A stretch of DNA of 64,000 bases from Theristus sp. LFF4_11 (taxonomy: Eukaryota > Nematoda > Chromadorea > Monhysterida > Xyalidae): assembly GCA_030248135.1 (NCBI GenBank), contig JASANC010002071.1, forward strand, positions 1 to 64,000. The letters are read 5' to 3'. Both the position numbers and the translations under genes were made by a program. Positions 12,079 to 23,812 of the stretch are shown piece after piece; position 1 is the stretch's first letter, and each line of letters begins with the position of its first letter. Under the pieces are notes generated by a model. The model had not been told where the DNA came from, did no database searches, and saw only the letters and a list, made by a program, of their open reading frames with translations.

Positions 12079-13623
12079 CGCATACGTCAGTATGGCCAAG
12101 CCAATCTCTTGTGTTCTAGAGACGATCATTAACAATGAAGCGTCATATATGTGCGCCGTCGTGCCGAAACAGAATACGATGGGTTAGAAACAGTACTTTT
12201 TGGGCGCACAGTTACGACCGCATTTTGACTTTGAACTCACACTCTGCAACAAGTCAAACATTGACAGCGATTTGTAAATGTCTTGGTCCGATTTGCAACC
12301 TCAAAAAACAATCGCATTCTTTGATTTCTCAAACAATATGACGTACGTAGTTGTCCATATTTGAAGCCTCAAAGGCAAGCTTAATCGGATGCATTTTTTT
12401 CTGTTTTACAAATGCCATCTTTGACAACAAAAAAATATTTGAGATATTCTGGCAACACGCTATAAATGACTATACACGTATTGGAATCAATGCAGCGTAT
12501 GCGATAGTGCATCATGTCATTTTCTGCAGATTTTTCTGAGATGTTTTTTTGTTCGTGTAGACTGAAAACGCTAAAAACACCGATATGCGCATGGCATGGG
12601 CAATTTTGTTCGACTATAACTTAAAAAAAGCAAAAAAGCGCTTTCAGTTTTCTCGTATAGAGCACAATAATGCAATTGTCCTAAGGATACATGTGAAAAC
12701 AGATGAAAAGCTTGTTTTTTGGTCAAGAGGCAACCAACTTTTTGTGCTATTGTGGATGAATGTCTTTTTGCAACAAAATATGCGGATCCGCACAATTTTT
12801 TTGTCGCAGTGGAAAACATCTGTCTGATCATAATGTCTGGTCTGAAACTGGATCACACACAATTGCGACACACACAAGAGGTGGCAACAGTTTTAAAACA
12901 TGTTGTTTTATCGCGGTTCCACAGGGTTTAAGCGCCGACCCCGCTGCGGTTTGTTTCATCTCGACAAAAACCAGAAAATAAAAAAAGCCTGATCGAAAAA
13001 CTTTTGTAACTGATTATGGGCCATGATGGGCCACAACGCGTTGCGTGTGGAAGATGAACTTCCTCTTTTAAAAAAATGTTTTAACCCACCGCATAGCGTA
13101 ACAGTGGGGAGGATTTAGTAGAAACATCTTCTGTGCCATAGACCAAGGCGTTTTTTGAACAGCGGCAGCAGATGTTCACAGATTGTAAAACAAGTGTGCG
13201 GATTGACAAAAAAGTAACAGAGTCCAGAGATGTACCATTAAAAATGCCAGCCAAAACGCAGTTTCGGAAATCTTTTCAAAAATTCAGCACCACACAAGTT
13301 CCCACAAATTTCCTGTTTGCGTTTGTTTTCAACAGCCAATTACATGTCTATCTTGCTTTCATTCCATTTTTTAGTCTCGCAAAATTAGTTTAGTGAAAGG
13401 CATTTTCACTACGACCTACACTGTTTCGAATTGAATTAAATGCGCAATACTTGATTGAATTTCTTGACTTTGAATTCGAAGCAAATTCAATTAAACCAAA
13501 AAAGCAGCCCATTTTTTTTCAAATATCAGATTTCAGAAATAAAGTGACCGGACACAGAAATGGGCGATCGAACGGTTAAAAAAGTTGACTCAGCCACCGC
13601 ATCCGCTCGAATGGTTGACAGAG
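12079..13623. other. no gene recognised
   Basis: Several short frames on both strands without coding features. AT-rich spacer up to a dispersed repeat at 13624. Confidence 0.55.
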
Positions 13624-13861
13624 GTATTGTGGATTTATTGAAACGTGTTCAGACTGAAATGATGTCATTTGCTTTAAAAACGCCCGTTTGTCGAAGTACA
13701 GGCACTAAAATGTCAGTTTGGTGTGACTGATTCGACATTCACCATTTGTTTACGGGAAGAAATCGGCTAAACGGAAAGTCTGGTTTGCTGTGAACGGCAA
13801 GCGCATGTTTGGCGGCACATGACGTCATTTCAGTGGGACACGTTTAAAAAATAGATCATAG
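13624..13861 (+). repeat. dispersed repeat family F, copy 1
   Basis: About 238 bp, nearly identical to 30233-30470; both run from GTATTGTGGATTTATT to AAAAAATAGRTCATAG. One frame contains GKKSAKRKVWFAVNGKRMFG, which may be a remnant of a mobile-element protein, but I could not name it. Confidence 0.8.
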
Positions 13862-13893
13862 GAAAAACTAATTTCCGTTTTTAACCTCGTTTT

Positions 13894-14780
13894 ATGATAC
13901 AACAGCCATCCAGATCCAATCAGATTAGCTTTCAGGCGTTGGAATTTTGTTCAGTATTTCTCAACAATTTATCAGATGCCACCCTGAAAGAAGTGCAAGA
14001 AGCGTACGCGAAACTAACGGAGGGCTATCAGAATGACAACTGGCACGTTACGGCCGAGATTTACTCGCCCAACTGTCAAGTGTTCGCGCCAGACCAGCCG
14101 ATGGTGAAGGGCAGAGAAGGTGAGCATGTACACTTGGCCCTTTTTGGTCCCCATATTGGCGAAGGGTTAAAAATTTTGGTCTTAAAATGACTCCGGGCCA
14201 TAGTGACTGCGGCAAGCTATGTGGAACCCGGCTGATGAGCGTTTTTTATACAGAGAGGTCCAAACGTAGTGCGAGTTGAAGCGATTCAAAGTTGCACCCA
14301 CTACTTTTGGACCACTACTCTGTATACTGTATAGGCACCGAAATGGGCACCAGTAATGAGTGGGCACCAACTTGGGCATCATCATCATGGCAACTTTTTT
14401 GCGAGTGCTGGCGGCCTTTCAATGATGTTGTTTTGACCAAACTTTTTGTTCAGCGGTCGCAAAATATTGGGAGGATCTAAAGAATCGACTGAAGGTGGCG
14501 AAGTTCGAGATCAAATGCGACGAATTCAACGGGTCGGACGATTGGTACTTTGAACGGGGCTATTATCGGCTGTTGGACAAAAATGGAGAGAAAATTGAAA
14601 CGAGACGGTGATTGGTTTTTTTCATTTCCTTCGAAGAAAGTTGCCATATGTAACGATTGGAGTGTCATTTCCATATTTGTTAATTTTATTTTCAGCTACG
14701 TGAAAATCTGGCGCAGATGGGAAGGCGTATTAGGCATCTACACGTACATTTTCCATGTGATGCCGAAGCGACAAAAATAA
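13894..14780 (+). CDS. NTF2-like / SnoaL-like (DUF4440-type) protein
   Basis: Three exons join in phase: 13894-14119, 14454-14607 and 14696-14780 (GT-AG introns; junction phases 1 and 2), giving about 154 residues. The core reads as a small cone-shaped NTF2-like fold: an N-terminal helix (EVQEAYAKLTEGYQNDNW), an A-E-I-Y-S-P strand, a V-K-G-R-E-A-V-A-K-Y-W turn, then beta strands (WYFERGYYRLLDKNGEK, YVKIWRRWEGVLGIYTYIFH). Nematodes have DUF4440 proteins of this length; their ligands are mostly unknown. The first exon's start is uncertain, because an acceptor at 13973 (TTTATCAG) would allow an unseen upstream exon. The next gene, a Ly6-type protein, lies on the same strand 4 kb away. No functional link is visible. 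Confidence 0.82.
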
Positions 14781-17240
14781 TTTCATCGTTTTAAAAAGTT
14801 AGGAGTTTAAAATTGAATTGTCTTGCTGCTTGTTGATTTGTCCGGCCTTTTCATCTACTTTGGTGCATGTCTGTGCTGCAACAAAAATTGCAGTATCTTT
14901 CAATTCTTTTTAAGCAGCGGCTTTTTTAAACTTTTCACGTTCTCTGTTGTGGACAACAAAACCGTTGTCTAAAACCCTGAGATTTTTATTATTGAGTTGT
15001 AATTGTAGCCTCGCGTCTCAAGTCGTATGCAATGAAGCAAATGGTGCGTTTAAAATAACGAAAATAATGACTCTTGAAATCAAAAGTGGAAACAGAATGA
15101 CGAAAACACCAACAACATCAAAACTTTCGTGATTGTACTTCTTGCTTTTTTGAAGAGAACTTGACATGTTCATGTATAACTTTTGCGGAAACAACAGTTA
15201 ATAAAAAATACAGATTTTTTGTCACTTCGTTGTTTGTGGTAATTTAAAGGAATTTCCCTGTCTATCTCGGCTCTATTCAATCTGAATCTGAACATGAACA
15301 TTGTAAATTAGATCAACGTTTGCAAATAAAATCCACATCGCACTTCAACTATTTAAGCAGCAGCATTTAAAAAAAAGTTTTTTGTTTACAATCGATTCTG
15401 ATTGAAAAACTGCTAATAACACCCGGACCCGGACTCAAGCATATACTGCAAAAAACACGACTCGATTTTCCATAAGTGACTGATTGCCTGTCAAGTTTCT
15501 TTGCAAACCAAAAGGCGGGCGACATTTCTCTGCAAATAATAATCAACAAGCTAACAAAGACGACTAAATGTTAGCACACTAGGCAGAATTGCCTTTTTTA
15601 AAGATTACTAAGTTTAGTAAAACCACAGTTTTATGCGGGAAAGGTTTATGAAAGTCTAAATGAGAAACACCTCGGACCCAGACGGAGAAATTGAAAAATT
15701 ATTTTTAAAATTGCAAGATTTCGTATTGCACTTCGCGAATGCTTTTAGAGTCTTTCTTGTTGTCGTATTTGGGTAAGTGACAATTATGACAACAAAGACA
15801 ACCTTGTGTAGTTCTTTTTGCTCCTTCCCTGGACTCTTCAGACTTCATCGAGAAACGTCATCGTTCATGCTTTTTACATAGCAGCTCATTTTTTTCGTTT
15901 TTTTGTCCATGTTCTTTTTTCTCTTTTGTATTATTGTCCGAAACAAACGGTTTTTGACATTTGAAAGGCAACGAGAAAACGGCGCGTCCAGTTCATGATA
16001 AAAATGAACAAGAAGCACCAAACACACCAAAACACACACACTCAACTCAATTTAAAAAAAAACGGTATTCGCGCCAACGCAGTGTGTTTTTATGGCATTT
16101 CTCGTGGCGCCGCACCATGATATGTAGAAAATGACTTTTGCGATTCAAGTGCACCAGAAAACGTGTTATGAAATCGAAAATAACGGAAAATTTACAAATG
16201 TTCATGTTCATTCGTAATGGCCAAACTCTTTTTTCAGAAGTCCTCTTGAAACTGCGCAGACGCAGCTACAACATGTAAGCATGCTAACTACACATATTCA
16301 GCATCTGTGATCGAACACTGGCAATAAAAATGAAAAAGAATTTGACTTGCAGTGAAATTTATTTGGACTTTGTTGAGCTGACTTTTGGTTTGCTGCAAAT
16401 TCCGATGGTTCAGTTTCAAAAAAATTGCACGAAATTTCTTGGGTGACTTGAATTGAGACGATAAACCAGAGCGAAATTTCAAAGCAGCTCACTCGCGCAA
16501 AAATTTGTTGCGCCATTTTCGTGTGGTTTGCCATTTTTGCATCGCAACATTCTTCAATGCGTACTACTCGTTTTCAAGTCTCGACTGTAACAACTTCAGC
16601 TTGTCCCTTAAAAACAGAGTATTTCACAAGAGTTTGTGCGTTTTGTCGATTTTGCCATTATATTGTCGTATATTCTTGAAAATGTCAACCTACAGCGGGC
16701 CTTTGTTTTCATGAGTCTACAACGCACGTGTGAGCGCACGCACGTTTTCTTTCAGGTTTTCTTTGTCTGTTTTCGCAAAAATCCACAATCGTAGTACATA
16801 AACATGTAAGAATGGACTACAGAACACAGTTCTGAAAAACACCGCATTTTTGTTTGTTAGTTCTAAGCTGAAAAAATAACAGGTCCAGTATGCACGCAGT
16901 CATGCAAAAACATGAAGTCTTCACGCTGGCTCAGCAAGCTGATTAGGTTTTTTCCTTCAATTTTAGACTCAGGACACTCGTGGTGGAACACATGAACAAA
17001 AAACCATAGGACCGTAATAATCAAGTCCCAACACGTGTAGAACGCTTTCTACTGAAAAGAATCTCAGGAGTTTTTGCAGGTGAAATCGCATGTTTATCAC
17101 CAGCTCATCGCCTAACGGTCATCCGAGCAGCCATTTCCTTCGCGTTGCCACTTCAGGGCGTTTTTAACTTTTGAGTTTGAAGCATATATGTGTTCATTTT
17201 AATTGAACCAAGCTTTCGCGGGACATTTTAAAAGCTTCAC
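14781..17240. other. no gene recognised
   Basis: Intergenic DNA after the NTF2-like gene. AATAAA-like hexamers occur near 15201 and 15326 but are not clearly placed for polyadenylation. Short frames have no partners. Confidence 0.55.
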
Positions 17241-17248
17241 ACCTGCCA

Positions 17249-17433
17249 GTAGGGATGTTGTGGGCCAACACTTTCGCTTGAGAGTCTGGCCTGCTTGCGT
17301 TTTCAGTGTTTTGCGGGTTTTGCCTGCGGGCCAGTACAGGCCAAAAAAGCCTCTGCGGGACGGGCCAAAACCCGCAGGCCCGTCCCAAACTTTGTGCGGG
17401 CAATGGCCCGCGCCCTTGGTCCGTAACATCCCA
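17249..17433. mobile_element. short GC-rich hAT-like MITE
   Basis: A GC-rich 185-bp island in AT-rich DNA. The ends, GTAGGGATGTTGTGGG and CCGTAACATCCCA, are imperfect inverted repeats of the hAT TAGGGATG type. They are flanked by ACCTGCCA (17241-17248) and ATCTGCCA (17434-17441), an 8-bp target duplication with one mismatch. The interior is self-complementary (CCTGCGGGCC, GGCCCGTCCC). Confidence 0.6.
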
Positions 17434-17441
17434 ATCTGCCA

Positions 17442-18950
17442 CACTCCGCTTTGGACCCAAAAAGAGACCAAAAATTAAAGCTGCAACTTTCCCTTGCATA
17501 GTCACCTGCATTACTTGTCTGAGTTTTTTGTTTTTTGATTTCCAGTGTTCACTTTGTTTGCTCGCTTCTACTTTCTGCTCTTTTCATGAAAATCGTAACC
17601 GCTTTTTCATTATTTTCAAAGGGGAGGAGCTACCGACTGATGTGTGCAAATTGTCGTTCTTTTATATGAAAATTCTCACCTGTATTAGCGTCTTGAAAAA
17701 GCAACTAATCGTCTCGCTACAACGCTGTACGTACAATGCACCGCAGCTTCCCGCATTAAAAAACTTATTTCAAGTAAAGAACCTTAGGGTGCGCACAGCT
17801 TTCTGATTCTTTCACATTGCGGTGCTAATCAAGGAAAGACTGTCCAACCGACCGGCTTATCTGCCTGACGGTTTTGCTTTCATAGTGACTCGGAGATTTT
17901 CACTAATGCACATGCCGCTTGCGCAGACGCGCGGATGCACAAAACATATTAGAAAGTTGTGCCGCCCATGTTTGTTTTACTCTCAAAATAATCTGAAAAA
18001 GTTTTTACATGTTGGTTGTTTTGAAGTCTGCTTCTTTTACGACATTTTATGTTGCTAAAACAAGTTTTCGTGAAAGGTGCACGCGCACAAAAGAAACTTC
18101 AGCCTCATTTCGCACCAAAACGCCAGATGGGTGCTAGCTGACTGATCTTTTTTTAACCGTTGCAATTTGTGCTTTTTATAAAAATTGATTTTCAAATATT
18201 GCGCTTACACATAGATTTGCATCTCTTGTATAGATATCAGATTCGATTCAACGGTTGTACTTACTTTGACCGAATAAAACAAAGGTGAAAAGGTGACTAA
18301 AGAAAGCAACAAAACTGTGAAAACGTTCTGCGAGGCTATACGTAGGGCTATACATGACTCACGCTTGAAACCGCTCCAAAACACACAGTACCTATAGCAG
18401 CAGAAAGTTTATTTGACAAAAACATTCCATCCATATTTCAAAAATTTAGAGTTCAGTGGCGCCGTGTGCATTTCTCCGCCAGACCAATGCATCATGAAAA
18501 GGAATGATGCGGGAAAAATTATGTCGGAATTTTTAGGGGCCGACTAGAACAATGTAACTATTATTAGGTACTATATTATATGGCGAACAGTGTATTGTAT
18601 TTCCTTTCTCATTTCTGATTCTGAAAAACGAACTCAAATAAAAACAAGTCAGCGCACTCGGTCACAAACGAAAAAGTCACCATTATTGGAGTCACAGTTG
18701 GGCAAAGCTAAAATGAAGCATTGAAGTTTTGGCGAATGTCGCCAACACACAAGTGTTTTTGTGTTTTTTGCAATAAAGCAACTTTAAACATCCTATAACA
18801 TATGCTGAATTTGTATTTTGTTTTGATCTTGAACTGATAAAAGAGGTCGACGAAGAATAAGAATGATTTTGAAAGTTTAAACTTGGAATTGAACTCTTCA
18901 GATGTACAAAATCAGAAATTCCGAGTTTTGTATTTATTGACATCAAAAAC
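17442..18950. other. no gene recognised
   Basis: AT-rich spacer before the Ly6-type gene. Open frames at 17306-17806 and 17822-18058 show no domain, signal or exon continuation. Confidence 0.5.
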
Positions 18951-20165
18951 ATGCACACGGCCGCGCTGCTGATTCTTGGGGTCATCAATTCGTTGATTTG
19001 GCCGCAGTCAAAAGCTGGAAATGGTGGGCGCTTGGTCATTTCTTGTGACTGTAACACAAACTTTGTTCATGTTTTAGAGGAGACTCAACAAATTTCTGAT
19101 AAATAAACGTTCTTCTTCCCGGAACTCTGTGTTCTGCGACAAAAGTGACGCGTTAAAAGAAACACACTGTACTCCTATAGATACAGGATATAGATAGGAT
19201 ATCTACCTACTCCTGTATTTGCTCTCATACAAACAGGTTAGGTATCTAAGTAAGCTTGAGTTTAGCTCGTGTTGGGCTGGGACCGCACCAATTGTGTTCA
19301 TGTTGTTGTTCTTTTTCCGTTCATATTTTCAGCGGATCGTCACCTCTGCTACAGCTGCATGTCGACGACGTACTTCGACAACTGGCTGTTCCTCGGCAAC
19401 CATTTCTACCCACCTCTCGACTTCACCGAGCACTGTGCACAGCCCACAAACGTGGCACGAAACCCGACGACTCATCGGATCAAAATTGCACAAACGACAA
19501 TTTCAAACGAAATCGTTGGCGAACCGACCGTACGAAGCGAACTGTGTCGTGGGCCGTGCGTTACGATAGCGGAGCAGTTGAACATTGGAGGTAACGGTGT
19601 AACAGGCTGAACACAAGTGAAAAATCAAAGCTGTTACAGTTTATACAAGCTGTGTGTCGTCATCATGACGTCATCGCGCTGTGCAGACCATATATGTCAG
19701 CAGGGTTATACACTCGGGGCCTGAAACCCCTAAGCTTAAGCCTATTAGGTCTAAGCACCTGTCCAAACCTAAGCATGAGCCTAATCCTAAGTCTAATCCT
19801 AAACCTGAGCCGAAGCCTAAGCCTAAGCACTGTCGAAGCCCAAGCCTAAGCCTATAAACATCTGTGGTTTCAAGTTTTTCTGATTTTCGTTTCATAATTC
19901 AGGTGTACCAATCGGTATCGGCTACATCCGCGGCTGTATTGATCGGTTGCTGCTGTTTCCGGACAGAAGTAAATCAAAAAAAGTTTGGCGAAACTTGCGC
20001 GAACTGGTCGACGTTACGGAGACTTGCCAAGTGTTGCGTTGGAGTGACTTTTTGAACGAGAAAATGGCGCAATTTCTGATGCCCGACGCAAAGGTGGACA
20101 CGATCAGCAGGGTGGACGTTTGTGTGTGTTCCGGAGATCGGTGCAATGCCAGCCCACATTTGTGA
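18951..20165 (+). CDS. secreted Ly6-related (ODR-2/HOT-like) protein
   Basis: Exons 18951-19023, 19333-19590 and 19903-20165 join in phase 1 at both junctions and encode about 197 residues. Exon 1 is a signal peptide (MHTAALLILGVINSLIWPQS). The mature part opens with C-Y-S-C-M-S-T, has about ten cysteines and closes with V-C-V-C-S-G-D-R-C-N, the terminal CxC...CN pattern of three-finger Ly6 domains. Spacing and length fit the nematode Ly-6-related family, which includes the C. elegans olfaction protein ODR-2. ODR-2 is GPI-anchored, but this protein ends five residues after CN with no hydrophobic tail, so secretion is more likely. An alternative without exon 1 would lack an ATG. Intron 2 holds a degenerate telomere-type array. 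Confidence 0.9.
19735..19857. repeat. degenerate interstitial telomere-type (GCCTAA)n array
   Basis: CCTAAGCCTAAGC-type hexamers with variants (CCTAATCC, CCTAAACC). GCCTAA is the complement of TTAGGC, the nematode telomere unit. The array lies in intron 2 of the Ly6-type gene. Confidence 0.8.
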
Positions 20166-20336
20166 ACGGGCTGCTTTATATAAATGTTGTGTGTGACAAA
20201 CTATCGACGGTGTCATGGATTTTTTGATGTCATTGATTTCATTCACCTGATTAGAAATTTGCATGTGTGCAATATTGTAGAATCCGTGTTTCCACACTGC
20301 TTACAACCTTCCCCGCCTGCGGTATTATTCTGGTAA

Positions 20337-20793
20337 TACCGTATTACCTCTATTAAACCCCCCCCCAAAATTAAACCCCCCCCCCAAAAAAATAAACCCC
20401 CACTCCCTCGACAAGTTTCCAAATAATCCCCCCCCCAAAAATAATCCCCCATGGGGGATTATTGAAACCTGTTTGGAACACATACCCAGCGAATTCAGTG
20501 GCTGGTTGCCGTGAAAATGATGAAATTGTGCTACCAAAGGCCCCAAATGGATGAGTTAATGGTAATTTCATTACAAAAAGCTGTTGTAAAAGGAAATTTC
20601 TATGTAGAGTAGAAGTTTCTGCGACTTCCTTCCTGCCATGGAAGGTATTTTTGCCATTTTGCTCACTCCTAAAAATGGTTTCCAAATAAACCCCCCCCCC
20701 CAAAAATAAAGCCCCCCCAAAAAATAAACCCCCACCGCCAGAAGTCGCTGAAGAAATAAACCCCCATGGGGGTTTATTAGAGGTAATACGGTA
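20337..20793. mobile_element. poly-C/poly-G MITE family, copy 1 (457 bp)
   Basis: Ends TACCGTATTACCTC and GAGGTAATACGGTA are perfect 14-bp inverted repeats. The subterminal parts are chains of TTAAACCCCCCCC and AATAATCCCCC with CCCCCATGGGGG palindromes, and a unique core of about 200 bp. It is almost identical to 36240-36677. Diverged or deleted copies are at 27886-28052 and 41774-42247. Confidence 0.9.
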
Positions 20794-21466
20794 AGTGATC
20801 TTTTAACATTGTTCAACTACTCTTTTTTTAAAAAAAAGCTCAACACATTCAACGTTATTGATGATCATTGTTTTGTTGCATTTTATCTATGCGTTTCCAT
20901 TCCACTAATTCAACACACTTCAACTTGACAACCAGAATAAACTACTTCCAAGTACAACACTTCGGTTGTGTTTATGTACATGTGTTTATCGGTTGTTGAC
21001 ACGTAATGTTTTTGTCGCCTGTCACCTCAGTAACAGAGGCGACTCTGCGCAACATAGATTCGACGCTCGTTCGCTGAACTGGGCGTCCGTCGTCGCGTTT
21101 AATTTGCTTGCAAAAAGAAAAAAATTGGAATCAACGAAGGAAAATTGTTTGAACAGCAAATCAGCAATAACTCGCGTTCCAAGTTTGTTACTTTTTAAGA
21201 GCAAGCATCACAGCAAATGGTGTCCAGTTTGGTGTTCGCAACACAGTGCATTGCAGTACTTTATCATTTTATCATATATTACATGTGCGTATTTCAAATG
21301 ATTATACGAGCAGCAACCTAATCATATCTTTGTTTTCCAACAAACTGGTTTTGAAAACAGCACGTAAACGCAAGCATTCAAACCCACTTGCAACGTGTGT
21401 GTTTCTCTGAGCATCCACTCAATTTACTCTGTAGTACATTTCAATTGTTTTTAATTGGTGTGCGCA
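20794..21466. other. intergenic, no gene recognised
   Basis: Spacer between the Ly6-type gene and the dehydrogenase gene. It should contain the dehydrogenase promoter, but no motif stands out. Confidence 0.5.
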
Positions 21467-23341
21467 ATGGTGAATGAAGTTGTTGGAAAATTGGTGGTAG
21501 TAACGGGTAAGTATTTTTTCGTTTTCTGCAGCTTCGAAAAGGTGAACTCCGGAAAAGCCTGGTACCAGTATGCTTGACCGCGACGTTGCAAATGAGCGGA
21601 AAAGGCTTCTTAGGAGATTCTATGGTGATTCCAGTGCACTCCACCCCTTTCTGGCCAGGGGAAATTATAAATTTTTATTTTATCGGTAGTTTCATGGCTG
21701 TGACGCGGCAATTCACAGTGGCATAAATAAGTGAACTGGTGTGGCAGGTATTTCAAAGAATTCGGGTCACTTCACCGAATTTAAAATTCTCCATGTCATG
21801 CATAAATCTGATTTCAAAACTCTGCGCTCATTGAGTCGCAGAACTGGGAGAAAAAATCACTTTCACAACGATAATCGTCAGGTGCGGCCAGTGGAATAGG
21901 ACTCTCTTGCGCGAAACTATTTGCGAGCGAATCAGCCACTGTTGTGTTGGTTGACATAGCCGACTCTCTCGAAGGGAGACTCGCGGAGTTGCAAGGTAGA
22001 CCCCGTTTGTTGTTTTTATGGCTCAGAAAGACGCACATACTGCGTCAGTTGAATGGTTTTCATGCAGGCACTAATCATTTGGCGGTGATGTGCGATGTTT
22101 CCAACGCCGAAGCAGTCAATGCACTCGTAGAATCGGTACAACAAAAGTACAACAGATGTTCAGGTGAGTACCGTTTCAAAGCTGAAGTGATATGGCAGTC
22201 ACATCTTTACTATAATTTAGGTATTACCTTAGGTTCTGTGACTTCAGTGCGTAGTTTCAATCGTTAATTCAATCGCGGCAATTCAAAATAAACTGACCCT
22301 GGCCGTAATTCGGGCACTCGGATCACTTTGCAATTTTGAATTCCCGCGTCGCGCATGAAACTGTTTACCAACCGACGTCTATGTGTGCGTATTGAGTCTC
22401 GGGACCAAAATAAATGATGACACCACTGTTCACATTACACAGACGCTGTCGTGCACTGCGCTGGTGTGGTCGGTGACGTGCGTGGTCTGGATCATTGCTC
22501 AGAGCAACTGTTTGACCACATCATCAGGGTCAACATCAAGGGCACGTTCCTAATAAATCGCACGTTTGCATTGCGCATGCGTGACACCGGAGTGAAAGGG
22601 GCAATCGTGAACATTTCCAGCATTGCCTCACACGGCTGGAGGTTGGTGTAACAACTCCCGTTCAAACGCATTGCTTGTCTCATATCGTCTATATTTCACG
22701 CGCCAGCCCCGCCTACGCGGCGTCCAAGGCGGCACTAGTCGGTTGGACAAAATCATTGGCGAAATCGGTGGCACCATTTGGCATCCGCTGCAATGCAGTC
22801 ACGCCAGGCATCATCGACACGCCAATTTTCGTCAATTCAGGTTCAATGTCACTTTGTTACTGGCGCTGTCAACACGATTTGTCTCTGATCTTTTGACGAC
22901 CACATTACACACTGAAAAACTGAAAACCATTTTCAAATACTTTTCAAAACATTTTACCAAACACTCCATCTTGTTTGACTACCGGTGGCAGCTAAACTAG
23001 ATGTTTGGAAAATGTATGGTTTTCACGGTAATCCCGGAATCGTCCCAAGAATCGTCCCTTACAAACAATAATTTCAGATAGTTGAGACCGTGGTGCCGCT
23101 ACAACATGTACATACATTGAATGACGATTTTATTACGGTAAATTTTGCAGGCATGTCGCAAGAAGACTGTGCCAAATGCCGCTCAGCCGACAACATTCGC
23201 GCGTTTGTGCCTCTGGGTCGCATCGGTAAGCCAGAAGAGGTCGCGGAGGTGTGTCTGTTTCTGATCAGCGATCGTGCGAGCTACGTCAGTGGCAGCGATT
23301 ATGAGGTGCATGGGGGCACGGAACGATCTGGCTCGTCGTGA
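21467..23341 (+). CDS. short-chain dehydrogenase/reductase, HSD17B8/FabG-like
   Basis: Six exons (21467-21506, 21882-21995, 22068-22163, 22443-22641, 22707-22840, 23151-23341) join in frame to about 257 residues, the normal size for classical SDR enzymes. The NAD(P)-binding TGxxxGxG motif spans the first intron (V-V-V-T-G-A-A-S-G-I-G). An H-C-A-G segment replaces the usual NNAG. The catalytic serine lies in N-I-S-S and the Y-A-A-S-K motif carries the active-site tyrosine and lysine. A P-G-I-I-D-T-P segment and a [10 protein letters not shown] tail follow. Overall order fits 17-beta-hydroxysteroid dehydrogenase 8, or the mitochondrial 3-ketoacyl-ACP reductase KAR1 alpha-like group. The substrate cannot be told from sequence. 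Exon 4 is taken to end at 22641 because that donor alone keeps frame into the YAASK exon. An AATAAA follows at 23412. Confidence 0.93.
21690..21850. repeat. family D dispersed repeat fragment
   Basis: Contains TTTCATGG...GACGCGGCAATTCA and CTGCGCTCATTGAGTCGCAG, shared with 62126-62346 and 30943-31148. It lies in intron 1 of the dehydrogenase gene. Confidence 0.55.
22262..22420. repeat. family D dispersed repeat
   Basis: Carries the family D blocks CGCGGCAATTCAAAAT, CACTCGGATCACTTTGC, GCATGAAACTGTTTACC and TTGAGTCTCGGGACCAAAAT. It lies in intron 3 of the dehydrogenase gene. Confidence 0.65.
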
Positions 23342-23411
23342 TGCGTTGTGAACGTTGAAAAATGGACATTCCGATGTTGGAATTGAATAGTATTCTGACA
23401 ACGTCTATTTT

Positions 23412-23417
23412 AATAAA
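23412..23417 (+). promoter_or_regulatory. polyadenylation signal AATAAA
   Basis: A canonical hexamer 71 bp after the dehydrogenase stop codon, followed by a family C MITE. Confidence 0.6.
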
Positions 23418-23435
23418 GGACACCAACCACTGTCA

Positions 23436-23583
23436 AACTATAAATTATAGGGAATCAGCTGATTGGTTGAAGGTCACGTGATGCATGCTGCCTGTGCAGG
23501 ACGACAGACTCCGACAGACGACGCTCCACAGCAATGCCTGCGCCGTGACCGCCAACCAACTATAATTTAAAGTTCAACTGTAG
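23436..23583. mobile_element. MITE family C, copy 1
   Basis: An inverted-repeat element of about 150 bp: AAATTATAGGGAATCAGCTG...CAACCAACTATAATTTAAAG TTCAACTGTA. The family consensus has a TACAGTCGAACTC end, a TTATAGGCAATCAGCTGATTGGTTGGTGATCACGTGATGC arm (written here only by its parts) and a variable loop. Other copies: 27085, 36931, 38022, 47339, 61608 and a fragment at 55043. Confidence 0.75.
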
Positions 23584-23812
23584 CTACTGAATACCAATGC
23601 TTCCCACAAAGCGATGAATCAAAATACATGCGTTCATTGAGTCAACTCTATATGACTTTGTGTTTGTTCTTTCTCGGAAAAATCACCAAATTATGACTAC
23701 AATTGGTACATACACGCACAAACGCCGGAAAAATAATCACTCCGAAAAATAGAGAACTGTCATGAAAAATATGTTGATCACTTCTTTCGTCATCAACAAC
23801 AACAACACAACG

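Noticed and set aside
20243..20816. Glycine-rich open frames on the minus strand
   Set aside because: Products of the poly-C MITE; no gene features.
23082..23150. Extra exon of the dehydrogenase gene
   Set aside because: Every frame compatible with the preceding phase meets a stop, and exon 5 joins exon 6 directly in frame.
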